Assembly: GCA_009869945.1 (NCBI GenBank)
Contig: WIXG01000041.1
Coordinates: forward strand, 1 to 64,000
Origin: Mesaphorura yosii
Taxonomy: Eukaryota; Arthropoda; Collembola; Poduromorpha; Tullbergiidae
Direction of reading: 5' to 3'
Length of the DNA stretch: 64,000 nucleotides
This document shows positions 1-11,386 of this stretch, one piece after another; positions within the stretch are counted from its first letter, which is position 1, and every line of letters starts with the position of its first letter. The notes below the pieces were generated by a model that saw nothing but the letters and a program-made list of their open reading frames with translations, searched no databases and had not been told where the DNA came from. The position numbers and the translations under genes are program-made.

Positions 1-490
1 CTTCCGAGCTGGGGGTCAAAAGTTGTAAACATTAGGTTTCAATAGAAGGCCCAAGCTACAGCTCCGCCTAAAACTTGCGCAGGTATTTATATAAATTAGT
101 TACAGCCTTGGACTTGATTGCTTACATTTGGGAACTTTCGCTGCCAAACTCTTGCTCTTACTTGATCTCAGTAGCCCCCGCTTCGGTTTCGTTCCTCTAG
201 TCTTACATGTACCAGGCTTCAATTGAGTTCGTTTCCGCTTTCGCTTGGTCGTCCCTTCAGCCTTTCCCTGGTATTCTTCCGTTTTGCACAAGAATTTGGA
301 GGCCTTTGCGAGAAGCCTTTCACTTCTGCGCCTAGGCGGCAGCTCCATGTCTTCTTTTATCTCAATTTTGATAGCTAGGCATCAAAAAGTGTGAACATTA
401 GGTTTCAATAGGAGGCCGAAGGTAAAGATCCGTCTTACAGCTTGCGCTGGTGTGTATACAAATTATTTAAACCTTGCCCTTTATTGCTTA
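1..490. repeat. Tandem duplication, unit about 386 bp
   Basis: The stretch 1-130 and the stretch 387-515 are clearly related. They share the run ACATTAGGTTTCAATAG, GCGC then T/A-rich sequence, and 'ATTGCTTAC.TGTGGGAA'-like sequence. The repeat covers the second exon and 3' flank of the lysine-rich gene. The array may go on past the left edge. Confidence 0.6.
100..348 (-). CDS. Small lysine/arginine-rich protein, tandem partial copy
   Basis: An 82-residue open frame starts at the ATG at 348 and is rich in Lys, Arg and Ser. Its N-terminal part (Arg-Leu-Leu near residues 11-13, then Lys, Ser and Phe-x-Cys) lines up with the start of exon 2 of the neighbouring gene at 481-957. The DNA after both stop codons is also alike (about 1-99 versus 387-480). 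It therefore looks like a duplicate of exon 2 plus 3' flank, with its own ATG replacing the splice junction. No copy of exon 1 is visible upstream. I do not recognise a family; the composition suggests a nuclear or nucleic-acid-binding protein, which is inference. It may be a pseudogene fragment. Confidence 0.4.
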   Translation of the reverse strand: MELPPRRRSERLLAKASKFLCKTEEYQGKAEGTTKRKRKRTQLKPGTCKTRGTKPKRGLLRSSKSKSLAAKVPKCKQSSPRL

Positions 491-957
491 CCTGTGGGAA
501 GTACTGCCACCTCACTTTTACTCTTGTTAGTCTTTGGGTGGGCCGGCTTCCTTTTCGATGCCTTAGTTTTACGCTTGGTTGCCTTCGGACCAGTCGGCTT
601 GTGCTTAGGTGCCACACTTTTATTCTTATCCGACCTCGATCGACCCGGTTTCCTCTTAGATGCATCAGATGTTGTTGCCTTCACTTTAGTGTCTGCACAC
701 TTCCTCCCTCCGGCGACTTTAGTCCATTGCCATTGCGGACGTATTTGATCATTGCAGAAGTATCGGGAATCTTTTTGCAGCAACCTCCCTCGTCTAAAGA
801 AAGAATCCGAAGTCTTGCTTTGAGGAATTATGCTGCCAAGCCAATTATATTGGTCCTTCTAAGTGACTTACTGGATGAGATCGTATTCTATTGTCATTGG
901 AATAATTTCAGCGGCTGTCCCTTCGTGCTCGTTACCTCCTAATCGAACCTTCACCAT
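481..957 (-). CDS. Small lysine-rich protein of unknown function, two exons
   Basis: Exon 1 (957-872) starts with an ATG, encodes 28 residues and ends at a GTAAGT donor in phase 2. Exon 2 (793-481) follows a CTTTAG acceptor and runs to a TAA. The intron is 78 bp. The protein is about 132 residues: an ordinary N-terminus, a segment with Tyr-Phe-Cys and Trp-Gln-Trp, then a long tail rich in Lys, Pro, Ser and Thr, like histone-H1-type or other nucleic-acid-binding tails. No known domain is recognised. A partial tandem copy lies just downstream at 100-348. The gene is divergent from the PH/PDZ gene, whose start codon is 525 bp away. Confidence 0.5.
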
Positions 958-1481
958 TTTAACGAAACCTTTGACAACTCTACAGAGAATTAATTAAATG
1001 ACCAGCAATTTAATAATTCAACTAATTATTATTACCGAAAACTCAATTGTAAATCGCGAGATGAAATCTAGCAGCGGCAGCAACCTGACGACGCGACGGC
1101 TTAATGCAATGCAGTGGAGCATCGCTGCTACGATGCGTAATAATACAACGGCATGCTCCAACCCATCCTTGACATCCTCGTCTCTCACTATCTCAAATCT
1201 CAGGACTCCAACCCACAAAGCTAACTAGCCAACCCATTAATGATAGTTATTCATTGGATGCAAATGTAATCTTAATGCTCATCAAAGTTCTCATAATTTT
1301 TTTGCAGATTACGATCGCCGACGACTGGACAAACATGATTATGAACCGAAGATTCCAGCAAAATGCAGTTAATTAAATTTGATGCTATTCATTCATTCAA
1401 AGACGGCAATCACCTGGAGATATAATGAGGAATGATGCAATTGGGGACTTCAGGAGGCGTAATCAGTACTCAGCTTGAACC
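958..1481. promoter_or_regulatory. Intergenic region between divergent genes
   Basis: About 525 bp separates the start codons of the lysine-rich gene (-) and the PH/PDZ gene (+), so it should hold both promoters and 5' UTRs. A polypyrimidine tract plus TTGCAG at about 1297-1307 could be the acceptor of a 5' UTR intron of the PH/PDZ gene. No TATA box is evident. Confidence 0.35.
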
Positions 1482-4400
1482 ATGAGCACAAATCATGAGG
1501 TCACCCGAGAACGGCAGCCTGTAGCACCTCCACAGGATGTGCCTCCAGGTATAGGAAATGAAAGTTCAAGACTTTCGAAGTGTATCAGCAATTAATCGAC
1601 AATCAAATCATTTATTAACAACGATAAATTTCTTTGACTAAACAGAAGTACCTCGAAGGCCCCGATCTACGCTTCAGGGCAGCCGAAGCGCTCGCATCGG
1701 ACGCAGCACCACTCCGCAAACCCACCAGCACCATCCACGTCATCCTCCCCAACCAGCAGTTCGAGAAATTCACAAGAATGCCTGGCTGAAAAGAATTGTT
1801 CCTGGTGACAAGAAAGGAGCGCCATTCGTGAAGAAGTACGATAAACTCTGGGTAGTCTTTTGCGTTCATGACGACGTGGAAGCCTTCCTTGAATTCTACT
1901 CCGATCCGAAGCTCGGCGTGTCACACCGCCCAAATGCCTACATTTCGCTCAACTCTTGCCTGCACGTGTCGCCTTCAATAGTTGGTCAGGAAAATGATGA
2001 GTACCAGTTTGCAGTTACGCTTTCGACACAAGTGATCCGCCTGGTGGCTGCCAATTGGTAAGTTTAGTCGATAACGTCTGTTCAGTGCACACAATGAATC
2101 TCTGTTAGAATGATAAGAGTATTTGTAAGTTGACGCTACGATTTTCGATGGGTTCAGCTTCGATTAAACTGAGACGCCCGGACCAGTCGATCGCTTAGAC
2201 TTCGGGGTACTCGTCAACCTAGATTGGGAGAGAAATTTATCTTTTGAATTTGAGATTTTGGGGTTCTTGGCTCCTGCGCTGTGTTTATGTGTAAAACTTG
2301 CAAGACTGCAGTCCGACGAATCGAGTCGAGTGATTGAGACGATGTGAGCCTTTACACCGAGTTTGCTGTGACAAAACTCATTTATCGTAATTAACTGAAA
2401 TACTGGTGTTTAAACTTTCAAACGAAATGCAAATTATCGTAGATTATCTAATGCGACATTCGATTTTTAAGCCATTTTTCTCCTAACTATCTGCTGCGTC
2501 CACATAATACAGTCAAAGTTGAAAAGCTAGGCTTTTCTTCTGTTCTCCTGCCTCGCTTTCAGTGGCCCCACAAAGTTCGGGTGTATAATTATGTTAAGTT
2601 TGCTCTTTGGGATGTAATCAGAAGGCCTTGGTCTTGGTCGGACTTGGAACTGATGAGTTCTCGTTTGGGTCGTATTATTTCAGGGACCAGATGATAGAAT
2701 GGGTCGAGTCACTGCAGGGAAAGCTTCGTGAAATGAACATTCTCAGTCCCAAAGACAATCTGTACAGCAAGCTGCCCGAAACGAGGGGAACGGGCCTCAC
2801 GTGCCTTCCCGGCTACTTTTCGTCGCGGGATCCCAACTCTCCGCTTCCACCCACACCAACCACCACCGCAAATGGACCCAGTTTTTCTGTTGAACCGCCA
2901 CCTTTCAATCTGATGTTAGTTACCCACGATGTTGAAGGAAACCGTCAACATGGCCAGAATGTCTCAAGGCCTAGTCAAAACGGCAGCATGGTGATAAGTG
3001 CTGGACCCGTGACTTTGCTGAACGAGAATTATGGAACTGCTGTAACGACAGCCTACACTCAACCTTCGTCCAGGTAACTTAACTCGTTTGTGCTTTTATA
3101 CGTTATTTCCTTGCATGTGAAAGAAATTGTAATAACATCAGTTTACGTATATTTCAGAGATGGGAGCGGAAGCGACAGTGGACTCGGTAGCGGAGGCAGT
3201 GTCATGAGCAGCATATCCGAACCGATAACGGGAGTGACAGTATTTCCGATATCCGTAGGATCAATTTCTACATCAGTACGTTCACCCTTCGACGCCTCGC
3301 AGCAAAATGGAGTCGTGGAACCCATGACCGCACCTCGCAGCCCCTCTCCCTCTGTCTCTGTAGTCACTGGAAACAACAACAACACCAGACTTCAGGTTGG
3401 ATCTGACGAAAACGAAACTTTCCTAAATACTGTCTCGGAACCACATATCACACCGTCATCGAACTCTTCATCTCCATCTGCTGTGCCAGTCTACTCGCAA
3501 CCGCAGCCCAGAAAAAAGCAGACTCAACCTAAACCGGAAGAAATTCCCACCGACCAAGACCCAAGACTGAAATCCCGAGCCAAGAACCACAACGACGTGA
3601 TCGCCAGGCAGCTTTCGGCTCCAGCTCGGCCCAACTCTACTCCGTCTGAAAATGTTTACGAGTATTTATTCACACCTGACGAGCCCGAGACGAATGGCAG
3701 CGGCAGCGCTCCGAATTCTGGTCAACGAAATCCAAATAACAATAGCAGAGTGGAAAGTGCTGAGGCTCCACCGCTCGTGCCGAGAAGGCAGTTCAGAAGA
3801 TTATGCAGGTAATTGATTACTAACCAGATTTTAAAAAAAAGCACTTTTTGGGATACTTATGACTGAATTCTGTTCTCTTGTATTTCATTTTAGTAACACG
3901 CATCGGTCTTCCAGTCTAAACCGATTAGAGGAGCAGAATGATGGCAGGAATGACAGCGTGAACTTTCGGAGGAATCAAAACGACTCTCAGCAGAACCCTT
4001 CTCGATCAAATAACGGACCGATGGCAAGAAGCCATAAAGAATTCTCTCGTCGAGCCCAAGTCATTGGAACTGACAATTCATTTATCCACATTCATGGTCT
4101 GCAGGTTAGTAATTTCAGTAATTTGATAGTCGTTCACTGGGATTTAATGCATGTCTGTTGTGATTCATGAACAGGGAGAGCCGATGGAGGCTTTAATAGG
4201 TGTTAAAAGTGGAGAGTACCGAATACGGAGGGAGGAGGTAATTCCAGCTAGCCATCCAAACGAAAACGACCCCAACTCGGACGGGCCCAGACCTGTACCT
4301 CATGGAGGACACCTGATGAGCCACGTGCCCCTGAAGGAGCAGCAAGTGATGCGACTTCGAGCTGAAATGACCCATCCAGGCGGAGTTCGTGTTGTGCTTC

Positions 4401-5298
4401 GGAAGAAAGACTGCGTAAACAGCATTGGGTTCGTTGACTACCTGGGAGCAGTGTGGTAAGTGGCTAAACCCTGCAATTTTAGGACAAACTTCATGATCTT
4501 GGCCACCACCAGTATTGTAATTGTCAAATTGCCTGATTTATTAAGGATCGCCGGTTGGAAGCAACAACAACATCCTGTCCTCTACTATGCATTTCACGTT
4601 GGAGATCAAATTCTGAAAGTCGCTGGCGTAGCGGTCCAAAACAGCGTCGAAGCAACTCGGGCAATCAAGATGGTATCAAATTTACAAGTAAGTAAAGCCC
4701 TGTCCTCGTCCTGTATTGATTAGTGTCGTCTGCTATTGTGAGATCTCTCAAGTGATATGGTTGCGTGGACCTGACTTCGCTTGTATTCAAGTTAATTTTG
4801 ATGCTGAACTTTTACTGAACACAAGGAAACGACCCTGCCACTGATTTGACTATGGTCGATGGCAGTTCTGAAAATGGTCAATTAAGGAGCTGAGCACTGA
4901 TTCTGTTCTTGTCCTGTTCCCAGGTCGAGTTCGTAATCAGGAGGGTCCCGCAAGGCAACGTCTTCGTCCTGAAACGGAGCCGAGAAGGAGAGCCTCTGGG
5001 TCTCGTCGCCATCAACAATACACCAGAGATCGGGGAAGTTCTCCCGGATGGATTGGCAGCTAGTCAGGGTCTGCCACCTTCATGTCGTGGGACAGACGGG
5101 CTGTCAAACTGCACGTGGTTCCTCACCGAAGTGAACAATCGTCCTCTAAGTCTTCTCGCCCGTGAAAACGAGGTTCGCGACCGGCTGAATGCGGTAGGCA
5201 AAGAAATCTCTATTCTGGTGCAACCTTCTGACCTGGTCAAGCACCTCAAGAAGCAACTCAAGACGATGAAGGGGTTCAAAGACTACCTCGTAGTTTGA
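1482..5298 (+). CDS. PH-domain and tandem PDZ-domain scaffold protein
   Basis: Exons are 1482-1548, 1646-2057, 2684-3073, 3158-3808, 3894-4104, 4175-4455, 4546-4687 and 4924-5298. All junctions are GT-AG and in phase, giving 842 residues. Residues about 67-175 form a PH domain: it opens with a Trp-Leu-Lys strand (W69) and closes with the typical C-terminal helix around W160-W166, split by a phase-2 intron in the Trp codon. Residues about 180-640 are low in complexity (Ser, Pro, Asn, Gln) and probably disordered. Residues about 645-728 are a PDZ domain with a Gly-Asp-Gln-Ile-Leu motif. Residues about 732-825 look like a second, more divergent PDZ (Pro-Leu-Gly-Leu loop). PH domains bind phosphoinositides or proteins and PDZ domains bind C-terminal peptides, so a membrane-associated scaffold is likely. 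I know no gene name for this order. Confidence 0.85.
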
Positions 5299-5960
5299 GC
5301 CTTTCCGTTGTACTCTCTCCGTATTATTAACTTCCAGTTCCAGTTGTTAGTTGAGTAGCTGTGGCTGTAACCAGCGTGTAGGAGTTTGAGTTAGTTAAGT
5401 TGCTTAAAGTCCATCACCATGATAATCGAAGGGCCAAGTATTTCACAAGGGAACTTGTCTAAGCCATGTTATTGTGTAGCGTTATGAATTTTTGTAACTG
5501 ACTGACGTGACATTTTAGTTTCAGCTTCGAGATGCAGACCTTATCTTTTAGTAACTCTTTAGCGCAAGTGTATTCTTGATATTTTGTTCTACTTACTACA
5601 CTTCTTAGAACCTAACTTTTATAGCGATGCTCTCTTTTCATTCAAAATCTTGCACGTGGACGCGCATGTCTAATTTTAACCCGAATTCTCAGTTTATTTT
5701 CTTACTACTTCTGCCGCGGACTTGTACGCTTATTTCCGGCATTTTAGTAGTCTTTTTAACCGTCAGTGTAGAACTTTAATCTTATTTCGCATGGCATTAA
5801 TGAGTTTTGAGATGCAGAGCCTAAGCGTAGGCTTATCGCCTTACGCAAATTCGCAAAAGGTAAATCAATCATATCATACCATTTAGCAATCATGAGTTTT
5901 CTATTCACCTGGAATTTAGCACGGAAAATACAAATACTCAGATGTAACCCGATGAAGTCA

Positions 5961-5966
5961 AATAAA
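5961..5966 (+). terminator. Polyadenylation signal AATAAA, PH/PDZ gene
   Basis: A canonical AATAAA lies 663 bp after the stop codon of the PH/PDZ gene. No other gene lies between, so 5299 to about 5985 is taken as its 3' UTR; I see nothing else in it. Confidence 0.55.
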
Positions 5967-6009
5967 AAGTATTGGTGTGGCATTATTAGAACTATTCACA
6001 ATAAATAAC

Positions 6010-6015
6010 TTTATT
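6010..6015 (-). terminator. Polyadenylation signal AATAAA, alpha-catenin copy 1
   Basis: TTTATT on the plus strand reads AATAAA on the minus strand, 229 bp after the stop codon of alpha-catenin copy 1. Cleavage would fall near 5990, so the 3' ends of this gene and of the convergent PH/PDZ gene meet or overlap. Confidence 0.55.
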
Positions 6016-6243
6016 CAAGGCACAACACTGTTTCCAGCATGATCCATAACCTTAAGGGCATATATTAAGGAAAAGTGTACAAAATTGGAATGGAAAATCG
6101 ATGTACAGATTGTCATTTGGCAATGATTGCAACATGGAGCACTTTAAAAGAGTCTATTCTTTCGTTGTTTGATTTGATACTGAAATAATTTAAAATGAAT
6201 ACTATAAAACATCGTCAATGCAATGTAACAGTACAGCAGCCAT

Positions 6244-9200
6244 TTAAACGGAATCGGCAGGATTCTGGAACTCGCTCAGAGCCTGAATCGGATTCTGAGG
6301 GCGCTTCTGCGACCCACGGCGAACCTTTGCTCGAACCTCCTCCGGCTTCTCTCGTCGCACAAGCGGCTTCTTCTCAGGTGCCTTCATCTTCCAGACAACG
6401 ATCGGTAGCTGCTACATTGAAAGGAAAGTTTGTTTTCAATTTCAGCACGTATTTCGCGAATTAAAGCGTCGTGAATAAACTTACAGCAACGCTTCCTTGT
6501 CTGGTGTACTTGGTCGAGGCGACATACGAAGATTTAACAGTCAATACGACAGCGTTCATCAAATTTTTCGCTGCTTGGATCAAAGATGTAGCTGAATCAA
6601 GCTGAGGACAAAACGTCACATGATTCATTGTAAATGTGTATAATGGAATTCTTTCTCGTATTGGCTCATGACTCTTACCCCTGAAACGATCAACTCTCCG
6701 CTGAAATTTTGCACGTCTGCTTTGACCTTCGAGGTAATGTTCAGCTGATGGCAGAAGAGTGCAATCTTCTGCAGATAAGCCAGCAAATCTTTCTTGGTGG
6801 ACGATTCCGGACATTGATCTGCAATTTGACGGGCCAATTTGTCCAACTTTGTTCCTGCTTCGGAAATCTTCTTGGCGGCATTGATGACATCCATTGTAGT
6901 TTTGAGTGGGCCTTTTCCTCTACACCGAGATGAACAGGAAGAATGAGTCCTAATTCTTTCTTTTTGAGTCGTAAAGAAATGGTCAACTTTTACCTTGTGA
7001 AGTCCGTCATCTCCATCATGATCATGCACATGTGTTTGGCTGTAACAATGATGTCGTTGCCTGTGTCGTCCCATTTAGCCACTTCACGGTCAAATTCAAG
7101 CTTCTCTGTGCGGAAAATTTTGATCTGCTCAGTGATTCGCTGACGATCTGCTTCGGTCATCTTTCTGATGGCATCCTACAATCAAGCGACAAATCAGTAA
7201 TCAGTCTAGAGTTCTGGTTATTTGCCTTTGAATAAGACAGTTTAGTGCCGAAGTGTACTTACGCGTTGTGTGTTGATGCCACTGATGCCAGGATACTCGT
7301 CCACGACGTGATCTGCAGTGTGGGCGCTTGCTGTTTCACAAAACCAAGAGAAATTTACCAGATTTTTGTAAAATTCAAGTAGTAGGGGAGATATGAATAT
7401 GATGACACACTTACATTTGCTAACAGTTTCAGTTGTGTAATGTTCGTCAAACTCCACATCTTCCGGATCCAATTCGTCATCAGCCTAATCATAAAAAAAA
7501 TTATGAGAATAGTACAGACGTGACGTAACTACGGTGAAAGTCCAGTTACGGCTAAGCTTACTCGATTCATGAGAACCGCACGTCGAATTTCGCGGACTCC
7601 GTCATAAACCAGACGCGAAGCATCAATGAATTCGTTTTCATCCACGTCTTTCGGTGTGCCATTCGAAAGAGCCTCGACCGCAATTTCAACCTTCTGAGCG
7701 AAGTTGGGCATAACTAGAAAACAGTACACAGCAGGCCCAGAAATGCGAATCAAGTTCATCGGTTCATCGATGTTGGGGAGATGAGTTTAAATTTGTACCT
7801 TGATCGCGAAGACCCTTCACAGCCTCAAGAACTCGCTCTGTATAAACTCCAGGTTCGTAGTTGCTCATCTCTGCAGTGACAACGCTGGCAACTCGAGATG
7901 CTCGTCCCCGAATTGCACCGGCGGTTCTGTCCAAAGAGTCCGCATCCCCTTCTTGAAGTGCCAAAACACACTTATTGACGTCCTCAAGAATGTGATTTTC
8001 TGTAAAAAGCAAGGCCAGGCGGAGTTTAACAAGTCAGCTTCCTTTGTTTGCATAAAAGAATGTAATTTGTCACACCTGAAACTGCCAAGAAGTCATCAAT
8101 CGTCGTGATGTCATCGACGGCCTCCGTCAGAATCCGAACTTGATTTTCCCAAGCTTCACGGAAGACTTCCATATTTTCCAGGGCCACCTTTGATTTTGGG
8201 CGAGCAGCCAAGATGCGAGCCGCATTGATCACTTGCGGGCAGAGGCTCTCAATCTGTGATGCGGCGTAGCGAACCATTTTCACTCCGTCGTCATTGCCCG
8301 ACATGCTGCACGCCAGGTTGGCCACCTCCACGAGCTTGTTGGCATGCTCGGTGAACACCTGAGCGTAGTCCTCGACTTCCTTCTCATTGCCAGCCTTGGC
8401 AGCCTCAATCAGAACAACGAGCGGCATTCCGGTTTCCAGGAAGCTGTCCGACACATGATCCACAACCGCTTTTCTAAGTTGACGCCTCAAATCGCGAGTC
8501 TTCCTGCACATGTGATCGATCGCCTGGTCCAGCTTCTCGCTGCGATCCTTCTTGCCAATCTGTCAACAGACGATGAGAAGAGAATGTAGAACAAGGCAAC
8601 ACAAAAGTCAATAAAACAATAGCTAGATAGCTTGTCTTATCTTCTGTGCGCATATAGGTTGGGTCTCACACTTACATTGGACATGTATTCCGAAAGCAAA
8701 TCCTGCAGCGCCTGTCGAACAGCGTTGCACTCAGCCACAATTTTCTCTCGCCTCTCGTCTCGTGTGCAGGACGAATCGGCCATCAGCGCCGCTCCGCTTA
8801 TGATCGACTCCAGTCGCTCCTCCAGCGATGGACGCGTACGGACTTCGTTGTATGTCAATGGCTCCATTATGATTCGCTCCTGTAATAATGAAATCAGTTC
8901 TAAGTTACATTTCGTTGGAAATGAAGACGAGACGAAATATTTAGCGAAATATGCCCGGGCCTTACATCAAGGTCGTTAAGTGCAGCTGCCAATTCACCAG
9001 GCCCGTCGTACGGATGTCCATTGGACCCACCACGTCCTTGAGCCACATCCGAAATCGTATTGACAGCCTCGCATACTTGACGGAAGACAAAGTCCCTATT
9101 TGCCTTTGCAGCCGCCAACTCAGGATGGCGTACATAAACCTTTGAAGCCGTCAGAAGCATTGTCGAGTGTTTTTTAAGCAGAGCCCTTGCTGCAGCCAAG

Positions 9201-10037
9201 TCGTCTCTTAGCTGAGGATCTTTCAGCTCTTGCTGGCGCTTTGCAGCCGCCTGCATCAACTCAGATGCATTTCGTCCAAACGCTCGAATGCTGTCCATCA
9301 GTTCCCCTTGGCTTGAGGCATTCTTCAGTTTCTCTAAATCATCTTCCACCACGCGAAGCGACTTGAGAAGCAGGTGAACATCCACCATGTCGGCCAGAAT
9401 CAGAAGGCGGGTGACAGCAGAGAGTAAGTTTCTAGCAGCCCGAATCATACTCCCACGTTTGACGGACGAGCAAGGGTCATCCGCAAATTCTCGAGCTGCC
9501 AGACTCATCGCATCACCTACAACAAAATACAAGGGAAGACAATGAATGATGAGTCGGTGGGTGTTTCTAAAGCTAGAGTCCGAGATTCACGCATGCGAAA
9601 TCCGAAATGCTAGCACCGGTATGCGTTTATACTTTCTCCTTACCGGTTTTCCGAACTTCGTCCACAGCAGAGAGCATCTCTAGCTTGATGTCAGGATTTT
9701 CATGCGCGATTTGTTCACCTCGTTGAATAAAATTGTCGGTCGCCTTCTCCACGGCGGCGACAAGAACATGAGCTCGTTTGGAACGACCTTTCTTCTTCTT
9801 TGAAGGCCCTTTGGTGTTGACCAGCGTTGTTACCTAATTGACATTAAACAGAACAAATATTAGTCGTGATTAATTTGTTATGATTTAGAGCGCCATGTCT
9901 GTGAGTCTTGTGCTTACCTGCATCACCAACGGCTCCAAAGTCAGTTCCACAGTTCGGGTTCGAATTTCCAGGTTCTTCGGGTCCCATTTTAACGTAATCT
10001 GCCCGGTTGGCTGGGCTTCGGTTTGACCGATTGTCAT
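6244..10037 (-). CDS. Alpha-catenin, tandem copy 1
   Basis: Thirteen exons, 5' to 3': 10037-9918, 9833-9644, 9516-8966, 8879-8676, 8559-8076, 7999-7799, 7713-7562, 7484-7415, 7330-7263, 7175-6994, 6919-6679, 6601-6485, 6408-6244. They give 914 residues; human alpha-E-catenin has 906. The protein links beta-catenin/cadherin to F-actin at adherens junctions. The N-terminal beta-catenin-binding and dimerisation bundle, the M region with the vinculin-binding helix (about residues 293-312, starting Lys-Ile-Val-Ala-Glu-Cys) and the C-terminal actin-binding bundle are intact. So is the basic tail around Lys-Met-Lys-Ala-Pro-Glu-Lys-Lys. The first exon is 7 codons longer than in copy 2 and unlike it before the shared Trp-Asp-Pro-Lys. 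An in-frame ATG 11 codons further upstream (10070) is possible. Arthropods usually have a single alpha-catenin gene. Confidence 0.95.
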
Positions 10038-11386
10038 TCTGGACGGAGGAGTTGGATGACAGACACTCAACTGATTTTATTAACTTGCACTAATGAATTC
10101 TAAAGATCAAGTTGCTTAGTTGCTTAGTAGCTTAGTTACTGATTGTCGATTGCAGATTGACGGATTCTTATGTCGTGCTCCTTTGATTAATTTCGTCTCA
10201 GCAAATAAGACCTCGTGCCAATTAATTAATTGTCAGACCGGGCAATAAAATAAGAGCAGAACAGACACTGTCACTGCGATTGAAATGTTATTGCTTATTG
10301 CTTTGATTGACGGATGCAAATTACCAACAGCAGCGTAAAGTGAATGTACCACAAACAAGAGCCGAGTCAAGTCAAGGAGTCATTCATTCTTGTGCTTTGA
10401 TGATTGCACCCAACCCAGCCTCAACCTCAACCGCAGCCGCAGCCCAGTTTGAGTTACGTAGCGTTCGTCATTACATTAACAATGCATTGCTAACGGCAAT
10501 GAGCAATGAGTCGAGGCGTCGTCGTCGAGTATAATAAATGATTCACTTGTGATCTCACCTCCGCTTTCGTATTTCGTTTAGTATGCAGTTTGTAGTTTCC
10601 GTACACATAAAAGCCGTCATCCGTCTTGAGTCATCAACTAGCAACAGCAAGCCTAAGTCAAGATGCAAAATGAATGCAGCGATTGCTCGAGGCTGAATGT
10701 GATGAGGGTGAGGCCAAAAGAACGGTTTATACGTGAGTGCTAAGGCTAAACAGGGTGCATTTATTAGACAACATCTTGACAGGAGGCTAGAGTGCTAGAC
10801 TAATTAAAATTATAGTACGCAATGCACGTTTAGAAATAGCAAGAAATTAATCATTAATGATGGAAACAAGACTACAATGAAGACGAGGTCGTCGGCTGTG
10901 CTCAAAAGTTACGCAGAGACTAGCTGCATTAACAATAGCTCATTAGCTGATGGCTGAGGAAGAAACGGTCGAGATAATCCAACTAATACTCAAGATATGC
11001 AAAAGGTCAACTGCCACACCTGGCAAAAGATGACTTACAAGATGTATAAATACGTACAATTAAGGTGTAGCATAGCGTAGACGCAGCGCAGGTAACCTCC
11101 AATCAAGCTCACTTATCGTGTTGAAGGTGTTATTTCTATGTGTATACTGGCTAGCTCATATCGCAATGTGTATTGTGCAGCCTATCATCATTTCTATTTC
11201 TAATGCTAGAGAGTACAGAAAAGGAATTACCGACAAAAATAGTCGTGACTACAGTAAATTAGTAAAGTCATAGGTCAAGTGGCAACGTTAATAATACTGA
11301 CTGATTACTGGTAACGGCTATTGGCTATGGTGCTCCTAAATGGCAATTATTAACTGTTTTGCTCTGTCTTCTAATTCGGCTTTGAC
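10038..11386. other. Spacer between the two alpha-catenin genes
   Basis: This holds the promoter and 5' UTR of copy 1 (near 10040-10300) and the 3' UTR of copy 2 (about 10745-11386). A short frame at 10307-10534 (+) has no recognisable product. No repeat or RNA gene is seen. Confidence 0.5.
10760..10765 (-). terminator. Candidate polyadenylation signal, alpha-catenin copy 2
   Basis: TTTATT on the plus strand reads AATAAA on the minus strand, about 620 bp after the stop codon of copy 2. It is the best candidate hexamer in the spacer, but earlier variant hexamers cannot be excluded. Confidence 0.4.
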
